DNA of 64,000 nucleotides from Boesenbergia rotunda (taxonomy: Eukaryota > Streptophyta > Magnoliopsida > Zingiberales > Zingiberaceae). Positions 1-12,286 of the stretch are shown one piece after another. The number at the start of each line of letters is the position of its first letter. Position 1 is the stretch's first letter. A model generated the notes under the pieces. The model saw only the letters and a list, made by a program, of their open reading frames with translations, had not been told where the DNA came from and searched no databases. Location of the stretch: positions 843,965 through 907,964 of the forward strand of contig JAGFNQ010005258.1 of assembly GCA_024364735.1 (NCBI GenBank), given 5' to 3'. A program made the translations under genes and the position numbers.

Positions 1-63
1 AAAAAAAAGCAAAATCACGCGAGCGCGCAGGGGCGCGCATATCATTGTCGCGCACTATATCAC

Positions 64-111
<48 letters not shown>

Positions 112-950
112 CTAATCTTTTATCAATTTAGTCCCTAAATATTTTTCATAAACCACCCAAATAGATTGGAGAAATATACATGGAGACTATTCTAATAGCT
201 AACGTTCTCAATGGATTATCTATTAAAGAAATTTTTTTTTCAAGAATAGACCATACTAAATTTCAAATTCTATTAACTTGATTTAAATCATTGAAGGAAC
301 GACATCCTGACCCGAGCGACTATGAATAGTTCTGTAAAAGGTATTGCATTATAATTGGTTTAATTTTAAAATTATTATTTAATTATATGGTAAGTAATCA
401 TAATTTCTTTATAGAAGATATAATTAAATTAAGTATTAAATATATTATTAAATAAAATTCTATCAAATGATATTATATATATAATTAAATAATACTTGAA
501 TGCAATAAAATTTATATATTATTTTTTTAGTCTAGTATTTAATTCTTACATATTAATTCAGAAAATAATTGATTCAACTACACAAAAATTTTCTATCGAT
601 TTTTAGAGATAAATTTGAGAAATATAGATGAGTTCGAATGGCTCAATATGACGTGTGATTCAAATACCGCAAACGTATAAGGTGTCAAACATGAGTTTCA
701 AACCTTCATTATATGAGAGTTTATCCTATCTCTTACCATATCATTGAACCATGCCCCCGACAAGCATAGAGACATGCATTGATATACTCGAGTTGTAGCG
801 GGGTCATTGGATACTATTTTAATTTGATAATTATTTACTTCATCATCCTTAAATATTCAAGTCAATTTATGTTATTAGTTGAGGGTTAAATTCCACCGTT
901 AACCCACTATTAGCCTTCAGAAATTGTTATTAGTTGATCGGATCCTTGCC
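1..950. other. AT-rich spacer with a TA microsatellite
   Basis: No coding region is recognisable. A (TA)n run lies at about 67-110 and the rest is AT-rich with many stops in all frames. It probably contains decayed transposon sequence to the left of the old Copia gag, but no terminal repeat can be defined. Confidence 0.6.
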
Positions 951-954
951 CTTT

Positions 955-1365
955 GAACATTAGTTCTGATAATATCCTCGTTGATTGCATAAAAAGCATA
1001 TAATGTGTTTCTTGTCCTTCCACACTATGGGTCTGATCTCCTTCGATTTTTCTTTAGTCTTGGATGTCACTTGCACCTTCTTCTTAATCAATTTGGGATA
1101 TTTACTCTTATAATACATTTTTTGCCTACATTCAAAGCGAATAATATGATTTTTATTTTTATAAATTGAAATTTTTATATATTTGCTTGTAGAGGTGACA
1201 CTTGACTCTTTTTCATTGAATTCAGATAATAATGATGATACTCTTTCTTGATTCGACATCAATGACAAATTTTGCTCCCACTCAATGCTTGAAGTGGAAG
1301 CTTCTTGAATTTCATGCTCGGATGTTGAGCATTTCTTAACATCTGAATCCTCTTCGTCCGATGAA
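955..1365 (-). pseudogene. Old Copia gag, 3' part with two zinc-knuckle remnants
   Basis: The minus strand encodes an acidic and serine-rich stretch (SSDEEDSD), then two degraded CCHC-type knuckles, HIIRFECRQKMYYKSKYP and HIICFLCNQRGYYQ. This layout is typical of the C-terminal half of a plant Copia gag. The other half of the same gag lies at 8190-8640, because a younger Copia element (1371-8184) landed inside it. Conserved cysteines and histidines are partly lost, so it is a fossil. The two-knuckle arrangement also matches the Copia gag at 55700-56520, so the two may belong to one lineage. Confidence 0.6.
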
Positions 1366-1370
1366 TCTCT
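1366..1370. repeat. Target-site duplication TCTCT (left)
   Basis: TCTCT directly precedes the 5' LTR and is repeated at 8185-8189 directly after the 3' LTR. It is the expected 5-bp signature of integrase-mediated insertion. Confidence 0.9.
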
Positions 1371-1901
1371 TGTTGGATATTATTATTATCTCTATTAGGT
1401 GGGCTTATTTGTAAGTTGCACAAGTAAATACAATCTGAGCCCTTAAAATGATCTAACTTATGTTTATTGAGTTTCGGATTATTGGATGCGGGTTCAATGT
1501 ATAGAACCCTTTAGACCAATCTGTTATTATCTATGGGTTGATAACAGATTGGATTGTTATATAAAGGGGAGGTCCCCAAGGGTTTAGGTGATATTCATGA
1601 CCTAGTTTCTTGTTCCTCATTGACAAGAAACTTTACGGCGCCGTCAAACCTAAGCCTGTTGGAAGATTCTTCTTCCTTCCGCTGCATCTTCTTCCACAGG
1701 GATCAAGCCGACGACGCTACGACAAGGACGATGGCTCTTCAATCAGGTTCCTTGTCATTCAGTTTATATCTTATATTTTGTTATGTCATGCATGATTCGA
1801 TGAAACAATAGATCCGTGTTTATATGTCTGATGTTTTCTCTTTCGAATTCTTATTTTGTTTCTAGAATTCATGTGGTTAGGAGAAAACCCAAGTTCTATC
1901 A
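1371..1901 (+). repeat. 5' LTR of the Copia element
   Basis: 531 bp, starting TG and ending CA, nearly identical to 7655-8184. A promoter-like TATATAAAGG lies near 1557-1566, and the short reading frames inside it are not genes. Confidence 0.93.
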
Positions 1902-1903
1902 AT

Positions 1904-1915
1904 TGGTATCAGAGC
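1904..1915 (+). other. Primer-binding site
   Basis: TGGTATCAGAGC begins two bases after the 5' LTR. It is complementary to the 3' end of initiator methionine tRNA, the standard primer of plant Copia elements. Confidence 0.92.
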
Positions 1916-2450
1916 TTTGCTTTGTTTCATCATTTTTATGGCGATAAAGTTTAAGTCTTTTTTTCGTCGATTTATTGTATGTATGCTAGATTAAGTTTTC
2001 CTAGTATAATAAATTTTTATCGTCGAAAATCATGTAAAAGAAAAATTCTAGGATAGACTTGTTTTCTAAGTTTTTCATATTTTATGTGAAAAATGAAAAC
2101 GTTGGAAAAAAAACCGTCAGGTTTAACCTAATTTTTAGATTAAATTATGATGATTTAATCGATTGACTTGGTCAATCAATCGATTAGCAAGTCTAAAATT
2201 ATAACAGAATAAATTTAATTTAATTGATTGTACAAATTTATTTTAATCGATTATCATCTTAAATTTATGATAAGATGAATTAGGAATTATATCGATTAAA
2301 ATTTTTTAATTTTTTGTACAATGGATGAAAAGTTCTTTCATAGGAAACAATTTTTTTTCTTTCGCGTTAAAAAAAACTATTTCAAAGAATGAATTAAAAA
2401 AAAACGTCCGGAAAGAGTAATTAAAAAATAAAAAAATCTAACTGTTTCTG

Positions 2451-2492
<42 letters not shown>

Positions 2493-3340
2493 CTAATACA
2501 TTATATATATATATATATATATATATTTAATGCATAATGATAAAGAGATTAAATAATATTTTTTTAATATTATTTAATTATAGAATCATAAAAAAACTTT
2601 AATTTTTAAAGGAGGGTTCTATATATCATTATATAATTACATATAGTAGACTTTTAAATTGATTGCGATAATTAATTGGGTAAACTAATTAATTATTATA
2701 TGGTATTAATCGATTTATAAATCTACTTTTAGAATTATTAAGGTTGATAAAGAAATTATCTGTTCGGTTAAAATATCTAGAATTTTTTTGAGTCTATCTA
2801 TACAATGTGCTACTAAGTTGAACTATTGTGTCGGCCCAAAGGAAGGCACCTTAGGTAGATTTAGTGTATTTTGTATTGATAGACGTATATCTATGCTAAG
2901 AGTAATCGACCCAAAGGAAGATTACTTTTATGCCAGATATATGTTTAAGATAGTTTATAATTATTGAACAAAATTTATTTTTTGTTCTGATCATGGACAA
3001 AATATGTCGGCCCAAAGGAAGACATATTGCGTGGCAAATTAAAGTTGTTGTAAGCTATGGACCAATATATAACTCATATAAAGTGTCATATTATGCGCAC
3101 AATGGGTCGGCCCAAAGGAAGGCACATTGTGTGGCCAATTAAAGTTTGAGTTATAGCAGAGAGTACCACTAACAAATTATATTTTAATCTACAAATTAAA
3201 ATGCAATGTTGTATTTAGTATCTCATAAGGAGCCCATTAATATGCATTTAAAATTTTATTTATTTGCATAATTTTATTACATATATGTTCTTGGCTTTAG
3301 TTAAATCGTGAGCTTAAATAAAATTTTACTCTTTAATTTC
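1916..3340 (+). other. Copia untranslated leader
   Basis: About 1.4 kb between the primer site and gag without a usable reading frame. It has TA repeats at 2453-2490 and about 2503-2525. The phrase CGGCCCAAAGGAAG recurs at about 2834, 2910, 3009 and 3108, so part of the leader is a degenerate repeat with about 75-100 bp spacing. Confidence 0.7.
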
Positions 3341-3345
3341 AGTGC

Positions 3346-6300
3346 AATCTGTTACTGCCAACATTAATAACATCTCAACATTAACTGGTTCGAATTTTGC
3401 TGAATGGAAAGAATACGTCATCGTAGTCTTAGGCTGCATAGACTTGAACTATGCATTAAGGAATGATCGCTCCGCACCTTTGACTAGTGCTAGCACTATA
3501 GAGTAGAGGGCTGAATTTCAGCTGTGGGAGAAATCAAATCGCATGAGTCTAAGCATCATGAAGCTTTCCATACCGGCACAAATAAAGGGCTCAATAACAG
3601 AAAGTGAAGATGCTAGGAGTTTCCTTAACCAACTGGTAGACCGATTCACCTCAAATGAAAAGGTCGAGATTACTACACTTCTTACGAAGTTGGTAACCAT
3701 GCAGTACAGTGGTAAAGGAAACATAAGAGAGTACATTATGGAGACATCAGAAAGTGCTCACTTAGCATCTGATTCTCAAAGTAGGAGCAAGAAGCGAAAG
3801 AGGATCAATAACAAAGGAAAAGGAAAGCAAACTACAGATTCTGGAGATAAACTTCTCAACTTTGTTAGTTCAGAAGTCAATTTAGCTATTGTACCCACTG
3901 ACACTTGGTGGATAGATACTCGTGCTACTACTCACATAAGTGTCACTATGCAGGATTGTCTTAGGAGCCGACTTCCACTTGATGGTGAAAGATACATCTA
4001 TACGGGGAATGGAAAGAAGGCTGTAGTCGAGTCTATTGGTGTTTTTAGGCTTTATTTAGGAACTGGTATCTATTTGGATTTGAAAAATACATTCATTGTA
4101 CCGTCTTTCAGACGAAACTTAATTTCGATTTCTTGTTTGGAAATGAAATGTTTAGTATTTTCTTTAATTCAATTTTGATTGGTAATGATTCCTTGGTTAA
4201 TAAGCTTTATAAATTAAATACCATTACTCCTACAATTGACAACGTAATAATGCATAGTATAGGTACGAAATGTAAATTGACCAACGAGAATTCTTCTATG
4301 TTGTGGCATAGGCATTTAGGACATATATCCAAACAACGCCTAGAAAGGTTAATGTCACATGGAATTCTTGATTCCCTTGACATATCAGACTTTGATGTCT
4401 GCATAGAGTGTGTTAAGGGGAAGACAACTAACAAAAGGAACAAAGGGGCTAGCCGTTGTAGTGACGTTTTGGAGTTAATACATACGGACATTTGTGGACC
4501 ATTCCCTAAGGCATCTTGGAATGGACACACATATTTTATTAGCTTCATAGACGACTATTCTAGATTTGGCTATTTGTACCTTATTCATGAGAAGTCACAA
4601 TCTTTGAACATATTCAAAATTTTCAAAGCCGAAGTTGAACTTCAACTAGGTAAGAAAATTAAAGTCGTCTGATCCGACCATGGAGGAGAATATTACGGTC
4701 GATATGATGGATCAGGTGAACAACGTCCAGGACCTTTTGCAAATTACCTTGCTGAGTGTGGGATTGTGCCTCAGTATACCATGCCCGGTACACCCAGTCA
4801 GAATGGTGTAGCTGAGCGTCACAATCGAACCCTAAAAGACATGGTGAGAAGTATGATGGCTTTCACTTCTCTACCGGAGTCTTTGTGGGGTGAGGCACTC
4901 AAGACTGCAGTTTACCTTCTCAATAGAGTACCTAGTAAAACAGTAACTAAAACCCCATTCGAGATGTGGACGGGTAGAAAGCCTAGCATTAGGCATTTAC
5001 ACGTCTGGGGTTGTCCAGCTGAGGCTAGGCCTTACAAGCCTAATGAAAAGAAACTGGACTCGAGAACTGTTAGCTGCAATTTTGTAGGTTACTCTGAGAG
5101 ATCAAAGGGGTATAAATTTTATGATCCATCTAATAGATCCTTCTTCGAAACGGGAAATGCCAAGTTTATTGTGGACAGTGGGAGCGATAAAATCAGGGAA
5201 GTATCTTTTGAAGAAAACGTCGGCAATCCTCCTATAGTCACTACTAGTGCAATCAGTAGTGGTATGGTTACCATACCACACATTATGGATATTGCACATC
5301 CAGTGAGCGTAGTGAACCAAGATATTCCCATGACATCTCCAATGCAATTGGAGGAGCCTACCACTGAAATTGAAGTATTGTCTCATATTGATGAGCAAAT
5401 ACCTCAACCACCTCAAACACAAGTGCCCTTAAGGCGATCCACAAGGGAACGGAGAAGCACGAATTCTCGTGATTATGTTTATCTCCAAGAGCATGAGTTT
5501 AATACAGGGTTGGAAAGTGATTCTACATCTTTCCAAGAAGTCAAACAATGCTCTAACCCTGAAAGGTGGATTAACGCCATGCAAGAAGAGTTGAAGTCTA
5601 TGGCAGACAATGACGTTTGGGAACTTGTCGAATTGCCTGAAGGTTCGAAACCCGTTGGTTGTAAATAGATATTTAAAACCAAGCGAGATTCGAAGGGCAA
5701 TATCGAAAGGTATAAGGCTCGTCTTATTGCCAAGGGATTTACTCAAAAGGAAAACATTGATTATAAGGAGACTTTCTCACCTGTGTCGACGAAAGACTCC
5801 CTTAGGGTAATCATGACACTTGTAGCTCATTTTGATTTGGAGCTACATCAAATGGACGTAAAGACTGCATTCCTCAATGGAGACATAGAGGAGTCTATAT
5901 ATATGGTGCAACCGGAGAACTTTGAGTCCTCAGACTCAAAGCACCTAGTATATAGATTAAAAAAGTCCATTTATGGTTTAAAGCAGGCATCCCGTCAATG
6001 GTACCGAAAATTTGATCAAGTGGTTACCTCATTTGGATTTAGAGAGAACCCCGTTGATCAGTGCATATATGTCAAGTTCAGTGGGAGCAAGTTTGTTATA
6101 CTTGTTTTGTACGTGGATGATATATTGCTTGCGAGCAATAATAAGGGTCTACTGCATGAAACCAAGTCATTTCTATCTGGTAAATTTGAAATGAAAGATC
6201 TTGGTGAAGCATCTTTTGTTCTAGGTATTCAGATCTGTCGTGATCGATCAAGAGGCATTCTTGGACTTTCACAACAAGCTTATATTGAGAAGGTGCTTAT

Positions 6301-7102
6301 AAGGTATGGCATGCAGAACTGTACACCTGGTGACACACCTGTGTCAAGAGGTGACAAGTTCAGTTTGCAGCAGTGTCCACGACTTGAACTTGAAATAAAA
6401 GAGATGGAACAATTCCCATATGCATCAGCAGTGGGAAGTCTCATGTATGCACAAGTTTGCACTCGACCAGATATAGCATTTGTAGTTGGGATGTTAGGCA
6501 GATATGTTAATAACCCAGGGCCGTCACACTGGAAAGCAATTAAAAGAGTGATGCGGTATTTGCAAAGAACTAAAAGACACATGCTCACGTATCGGAGGTG
6601 AGATCATCTGGAGGTGATTGGTTATTCAGACTCCGATTTTGCTGGATGCTTAGATAGCAGGAGGTCCACTTCAGGCTATATCTTCATGCTTGCTAGAGGG
6701 GCTATATCTTGGAAGAACGTCAAGCAGACGCTAGTAGCTACTTCTACTATGGAGGCAGAATTGGTAGCATACTATGAAGCAACCAATCACAGGATTTGGC
6801 TGCGGAACTTCATCACAACATTGCATATCGTTGATGGCATTGACAGACCACTGAGGATCTACTGTGATAATAAAGCCGCAGAACTTTATGCCAAGAACAA
6901 CCGCAGTTCGTCGAAGTCCAAGCACATCGACATTAAGTTTCTAGCGGTTAAAGAGAGAGTTCAGAGTCGTCAGATCATAGTAGAGCACATCAGCACAGAT
7001 TTCATGTTGACCGATCCACTTACCAAAGGCTTGGTGCCCAAGGTGTTTCATGCGCATGTTGTGGATATGAGAGTTCTTCTTATGGAAGAAGAACTCATCT
7101 AG
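3346..7102 (+). pseudogene. Copia gag-pol polyprotein, disrupted
   Basis: Domains in order: gag N-terminal part (about 3346-3780), protease (around 3905, WWIDTRATTHIS), GAG-pre-integrase and integrase (4290-5160, with WHRHLGH, HTDICGPF and ending in SQNGVAERHNRTLKDM), reverse transcriptase (5590-6300, with MDVKTAFLNG and the catalytic YVDD), and RNase H (6610-7102, with SDSDFAGC and STMEAE). Breaks: a TAG at 3504, loss of the gag C-terminus and zinc knuckle after about 3750, a frame change near 4178, TGA at 4670, TAG at 5666 and TGA at 6599. The protease has DTR where the family has DTG or DSG, so its active site is probably dead. The stops at 4670 and 5666 look like CGA-to-TGA and TGG-to-TAG transitions, as expected from decay of methylated DNA. 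Confidence 0.93.
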
Positions 7103-7640
7103 TGGGAGTCTGCATTTATTTTATTGCTCTATGTTAACAAAGACAAACAATTTTTATTTTGATTATTGTACGTACCTAAAATTCAAAATAATAATGGGAA
7201 TTCATATGTTTGTTTGACGCTCTGAATACGATATCATGATTTACTACTGCTGTTTAACATTTGGTGTTTGTAAATATGATACAGATTCCTTTTGGAATCA
7301 TAAAGTTTGGATCATGATTTGCTGTTGCAGTTTAGCATAAGGTGTTTGCAAATATGATCAGACTCTTTTGAGTCGCTTTGGACCAGTGGGAAATTGACAT
7401 GTACTGATTACATTTCATGTAATTTCAACTCTATACATCCGCATCTTGATCTATGTCGTTAATGACATTGGTATTGTGATTACTGTTGGGGCTTGTTACG
7501 ATCATATTCAGTAGCTATAACCTCTTTAGTTCTATACCAATGAAGTTAATGGACCAGATTGTTTATAGGGGTATCTTGTACCCATAAAGTTTGATATCAA
7601 CTAAAGTTTTGCTTGTATTTACTATACAACTCACATATAG

Positions 7641-7654
7641 CCCAAGTGAGAGAT
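7641..7654 (+). other. Polypurine tract of the Copia element
   Basis: The purine-rich AAGTGAGAGAT sits directly against the TG of the 3' LTR, where plus-strand DNA synthesis is primed. Confidence 0.8.
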
Positions 7655-8184
7655 TGTTGGATATTATTATTATCTCTATTAGGTGGGCTTATTTGTAAGT
7701 TGCACAAGTAAATACAATCTGAGCCCTTAAAGTGATCTAACTTATGTTTATTGGATTTCAGATTATTGGATGCGGGTTCAATGTATAGAACCCTTTAGAC
7801 CAATCTGTTATTATCTATGGGCTGATAACAGATTGGATTGCTATATAAAGGAGAGGTCCCCAAGGGTTTAGGTGATATTCATGACCTAGTTTCTTGTTTC
7901 CCATTGACAAGAAACTTTACGGCGCCGTCAAACCTAAGCCTGTTGGAAGATCCTCCTTCTTCCTTCCGCTGCATCTTCTTCCACAGGGATCAAGCCGACG
8001 ACGCTACGACAAGGACGATGGCTCTTCAATCAGGTTCTTTGTCATTCAGTTTATATCTTATATTTTGTTATGTCATGATTCGATGAAACAATAGATCCGT
8101 GTTTATATGTCTTGTGTTTTCTCTTTCGAATTCTTATTTTGTTTCTAGAATTCATGTGGTTAGGAGAAAACTCAAGTTCTATCA
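7655..8184 (+). repeat. 3' LTR of the Copia element
   Basis: 530 bp, TG...CA, matching the 5' LTR apart from about 14 substitutions and two indels (3 bp near 7955 and 4 bp near 8075). It is followed by the TCTCT duplication. Confidence 0.93.
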
Positions 8185-8189
8185 TCTCT

Positions 8190-8660
8190 GTCTTTTGATT
8201 TATCTTGACTCGACAAAGTGGAGTGATCTTCATGAAGCTTGGTCAATTTTCTCCATAACTCCTTAATATCTTGATAGTCTCGAATTTTGTCTAAGTTGGT
8301 GCTTGACAATAGATTGACCAATAATTTGGTCACTTTATCGTTAGTCTCACATCTCTTAATTTGCTCCTAATTCTATTTACTTTTCTTGAGTAGCTTTCCT
8401 TTGTTGTCTGTTGAAGCTTCAAAATCCTCTATTAGAGCAAACCATTGCTCATCATTAAAAAATTTTCAATCTTTGTTCTTCAAAGATCAATATTTGTTTT
8501 GTCAAACAGTAGAGGTTTCCGAATGTCATACCCAAACTCCATCCTTAAAGTTGAAACATTTTGATGATGAATTTTTGAAATTAGAATTTCAAGCTTCAAC
8601 TTCTTCCTCTTCCTCTAGCTCTTGCTCTCTCAGCGATGAGTTTTAAGAAGAGCGACCTCG
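8190..8660 (-). pseudogene. Old Copia gag, 5' part
   Basis: On the minus strand a frame reads IKELWRKLTKLHEDHST before the insertion point of the younger Copia. It resembles the gag region before the zinc knuckle, where many families have an LWxxL..LHE pattern. It continues into 955-1365 once the 6.8-kb insertion is ignored. Stops and frame changes occur upstream. The start region lies just inside the primer site at 8660-8671. Confidence 0.6.
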
Positions 8661-9270
8661 CTCTGATACCACTTATTAGGATCAGTAGGTGACATAGGAG
8701 GGTGATTAGCTCCTATTTTTCCTCGGTGAAGATTTGTCATAGCGGAAACTTAAGCTATGCTAATACCTCCGATTTTACTTGGTATCCACCTTTTTGAGGT
8801 GACTAATCCAAGGATTCACTCTTCCGTATGACTCTCTCATACACTATAAAAGATCTCCTTTGTTGTGGCGGAGAAGCCTCGTATAAACTTACACAAAGAG
8901 CAAACGAAGAGCAAACAAATACAAAAGAAATCTTACAAATTTTACTGAGCTCTTTTTGTTTTTCTTGCTTTCTTCTAGTTTGGAATCACCTTTAGAATCT
9001 TGGAAATGCAGTAATACTATACTCCAAGACTTCTCTTGAAATGATGATAGAAGGAGAAGAAGAGTTGTAATAGTTGTTTCGCTTCAAACTTACGTGAAAA
9101 CTTTATATACCTGTGCGGGCGCCAACCCGTCCCAGGGTCAACACGGAGGAGGTAAATCACAGGAGCTACTAGTCTGGATGCTGTGGCTAGTGCGTGGGGA
9201 GAATGGATTTGACCTCTAAATCTCTTGATGATAACACTCACGTATTAATTATCAGTACATCCCGTGAGAA
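8660..9270 (-). repeat. Primer site and LTR of the old Copia element
   Basis: GCTCTGATACCA at 8660-8671 is the reverse complement of the Copia primer-binding site. An LTR therefore begins at about 8674 (TATTAGGATCAG, probably decayed from TGTTAGGATC) and runs rightwards. The far boundary, about 9270, is an estimate because no partner LTR is in the window. Confidence 0.55.
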
Positions 9271-10690
9271 CTAATCAATTGCTATGTTAGATTTAACGAT
9301 TGAATGACTATTTTTTTCTTAAATAATTAATTTTTTTTATGATTGTCAGACAATCTCGAGACCACCCCAACATATAGAGGATCGGCTGAGAACAATACTC
9401 CACAGCCATTGGTCCTAAGAGATCCAAGCCGTTAATCATGCTCACGAACCTTCTCGACAACCGACCAAGGAATTCAGACGTGAGTATGTTGATCATCTTC
9501 TTGACTATTCCGTTGCGCTTCACCGACCAGCCTATCTTGTTTATCTTGGACTTTGATCCGCGTGGAGGTCAACATTACTTGTCGCATTACTCCCGTATCA
9601 CCCATAAACTCATACTCCATAAATTCTCTCATTGCTCTATAAGACTATAACCTATTATCTCCCGTAACTTTCTAATTTATTAAATACATGAGCACAGGCG
9701 TTTCACGATAATTATAGACCTATAAATATTCAGGTATATATTCTTTTGAAATATGAGAAAAAAAATAAATTATTTATATAATTTCACAACGGCACACATT
9801 TTAATAATAATTCTAAAACACGATGATGTGTGCTTACCCACCTCTCATATTGGTAGGCACATCCAACAATAAATTTGATCAAAATTAATCTGTCGGCCGG
9901 GCTGTAACTTAACGCTGTCATCTACATATATCAATCAACCTTCAAGGTTCGTTTCTTCCTGCCCCCACTGTTTTCTGAGAGAGGAAGAAGATGAGGCACC
10001 ATTGTCCGTCGGAACAGGATCGAACGATCGAGCCCACCTTCAATGCATGCGCTGGCTGCTCTACACTGCGCTTGTTGAACCAACTTTTATTCTTTCAATA
10101 AATTTGACGGATGGTAACTTATCCTCGCCCATTCCCTTAACACGTCGCCTGCCCTCCGGAAACCGACACACATACGGTTGTCGCCTTAAGTACTGGAAAC
10201 GTGCTGCACTGCTTTACAGGCTAAAGGCGAGATCTCTTCTGTGTCAGTCATCCGTCACTTGGGTGGCCGATGATAAATTTTTATGAGACTAGATTGATTA
10301 TTCGAAGTTGAAAAAATTTTATTAATCATTTAAAAATTATTCATCGCGAGGAGTTTCAAGCTTAATGGGTGTTATGATTTATCTCTCTTACTGTAATTTT
10401 GGATGGGATGATCTTAATTTTCTTTTGTCTTCTGTGTCTCTATTTCTCTTTATCAAGTAGGATTCCAAGTACAGACAAAGGCGGAAAGGGCAGATGGTTG
10501 ATGTGCATCCGAACTCCCCCAAAGCGTGCACGTACGTACGCAAGGATACGATGATAAGGATGCGGCTCGCGTTGATGTTATTTTAAGGATGCGAATAAAA
10601 TATATAAAATAACAATAACATTTAGTCATATGTATATTTTTATATTATAAAATAAAAAATTTAAAAATATTAGTAATATTATTATTTAAT
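9271..10690. other. Intergenic spacer upstream of the UGT gene
   Basis: No convincing gene. Short frames at 9438-9650 and 10002-10286 have no recognisable domain. The 3' part is AT-rich and would hold the UGT promoter. Confidence 0.6.
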
Positions 10691-10702
10691 TTTTTTCCCC
10701 CT

Positions 10703-10711
10703 TAATATATA
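10703..10711 (+). promoter_or_regulatory. Probable TATA box of the UGT gene
   Basis: TAATATATA lies about 45 bp before the ATG at 10756. The leader would be very short, so another upstream start is possible. Confidence 0.45.
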
Positions 10712-10755
10712 GTCTTCTGGCGAACACCACTGCCGGCCAGTGGCTATTGGAATCG

Positions 10756-12286
10756 ATGGCTTCTCCGACGGCGGCCGAACAACAACCCCACGCCGTTCTC
10801 ATCCCCATTCCGACGCAGGGCCACATCACCCCCTTCCTGCGGCTGGCCACCCTCCTCCTCGCCCGCGGCTTCCACGTCACCTTCGTCCTCACAGAGTACA
10901 ACGCCCGCCGCCTGGAGCGCGCCCGCGGCGACCGCTGGGTGGCCGCCGCCGGCCCGTCTTTCCGCGTCGAGACCATCCCCGACGGCCTCCCTCAACCGCC
11001 TCCGGACCAGCAAGACGAGACGCAGGACGTCGCGGCTCTGTGCTCGTCCGTGCGCTCCACCTGCCTGGCCCCCTTCCGGGACCTCATGGCCAACCTCGGC
11101 CGCGCGCCCGACACGCCGCCCGTGACGAGCATCGTCTCCGACAGCGGGATGGGGTTCACCGTCGACGAGGACTTCGGCGTGCCCGTGTTCTTCTTCTTCA
11201 CGCACAGCGCCTGCGGATGCTGGAGCTACCTACACTTTCCGGACCTCGTCGCCAGAGGTTACACGCCTCTCAAAGGTACAGAATAACTAATTTAATTTTG
11301 CTGTAGTTTAATCCCAAAATATAGATCGAATTAAATGAGGAGCTAGATCATGATTTTGCAACTATTTAATTGATTGCGATCCTGTAGACGCAAGCTGTTT
11401 GAAAAACGGCTACCTGGACACGCCCATCGATTGGATCCCCGGCCTGGAAAACCTCCGCCTCCGCGACTTCCCTTCCTTCGTCCGCACCACCGACCCAGCC
11501 GATGTCCTGCTCAATCTCATGGTCCGCCGCGCCATCGTCGACGTCACCCCTACCGCCGGTCTCATCTTCAACACCTTCGCCGCCCTAGAGGATCCGGTGC
11601 TCGCCGCGATCCGCTCCAAGTACCCCAACCTCTACGCCATAGGTCCGCTCGCATCCTCCTGCGTATCCTCCTCCCTCTGGAAGGAGGACGCGGAGTGCCT
11701 CCGGTGGCTGGACGCCCAGCCCCCCGCCTCCGTCCTCTACGTCAACTTCGGTAGCATCGCGGTGGTCACGACGTCGCAGCTGGCGGAGTTCGCACGCGGC
11801 CTGGCGGGGAGCGGGCACCGGTTCCTGTGGGCGGTGCGGCCGGATCTGATGCGGGATGGCGGTGCGGCGGCGATAGTCGAGGAGGTGGCGGCGAGAGCGG
11901 GCGATCGGGGATCGGTGGTGGGTTGGTGCGACCAGCAGAGGGTTTTGGCGCACCCGGCGACGGCAGCATTCCTGTCGCATTGCGGCTGGAACTCGACCCT
12001 GGAGAGCGTGGCGGAGGGCAGGCCCATGATATGCTGGCCCTTCTTCGCGGAGCAGCACACAAACTGCCGGTTCCTGTGCGCCACGTGGCGTATAGGTGTG
12101 GAGATTAGTGGCGAGGTGACGCGGGAGGAGGTGGAACGGTGCGTGCGAGAGGTGATGGCGGACGAGGACTTGAGGCGCAGGGCGGCGGAATGGAAGCAGA
12201 AGGCGAGGGAGGCTGTCGGTCCTGATGGTTCTTCCACCGCCGATCTCGATAGGTTGGCGGTCGACTTGAAGCGGCTACTGTCTTGA
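10756..12286 (+). CDS. UDP-glycosyltransferase, UGT85-type, one intron
   Basis: A family 1 glycosyltransferase of 472 residues, expected in the cytosol, moving sugar from a UDP-sugar to a small acceptor. Exon 1 is 10756-11275 and exon 2 is 11388-12286, joined by a 112-bp GT-AG intron that splits an Asp codon and restores LKDASCLKNGYLDT, a hallmark of UGT85 proteins. The ATG at 10756 is the first in frame. The likely catalytic His is residue 23 (QGHITPF). The 44-residue PSPG box spans residues 353-396, from WCDQQRVL through HCGWNSTLE to the final FAEQ, whose terminal Gln favours UDP-glucose. Exons are strongly GC-rich, unlike their flanks, as in many monocot genes. The acceptor cannot be read from sequence. 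Many UGT85 enzymes glucosylate terpenoids, cyanohydrins or hormones. The frame is intact. Confidence 0.95.

Larger units (their letters stand above)
1371..8184 (+). mobile_element. Copia LTR retrotransposon, structurally complete
   Basis: A 6.8-kb element with matching LTRs (TGTTGG...TCTATCA), a methionine-tRNA-type primer-binding site, a gag-pol region in Copia order (protease, integrase, reverse transcriptase, RNase H), a purine-rich tract before the 3' LTR and a perfect TCTCT duplication. It sits inside an older Copia gag of opposite orientation. The LTRs differ by about 14 substitutions and two small indels by eye, which points to a fairly recent insertion. The coding region is nevertheless broken by several stops and by a gag deletion, so it probably moved with enzymes supplied in trans or died soon after insertion. 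Confidence 0.93.

Noticed and set aside
1554..1811. Repeated ORF MLYKGEVPKGLGD in both Copia LTRs (also 7838-8086)
   Set aside because: Located inside LTR sequence, with indels that shift the frame between the two copies.
10002..10286. 94-codon plus-strand ORF upstream of the UGT gene
   Set aside because: No domain, no codon bias, no splice or promoter support.
10740..11306. Long overlapping frames on both strands over the UGT exons
   Set aside because: GC-rich exons give open frames in several phases; only the frame with the PSPG box and the intron-consistent junction is real.
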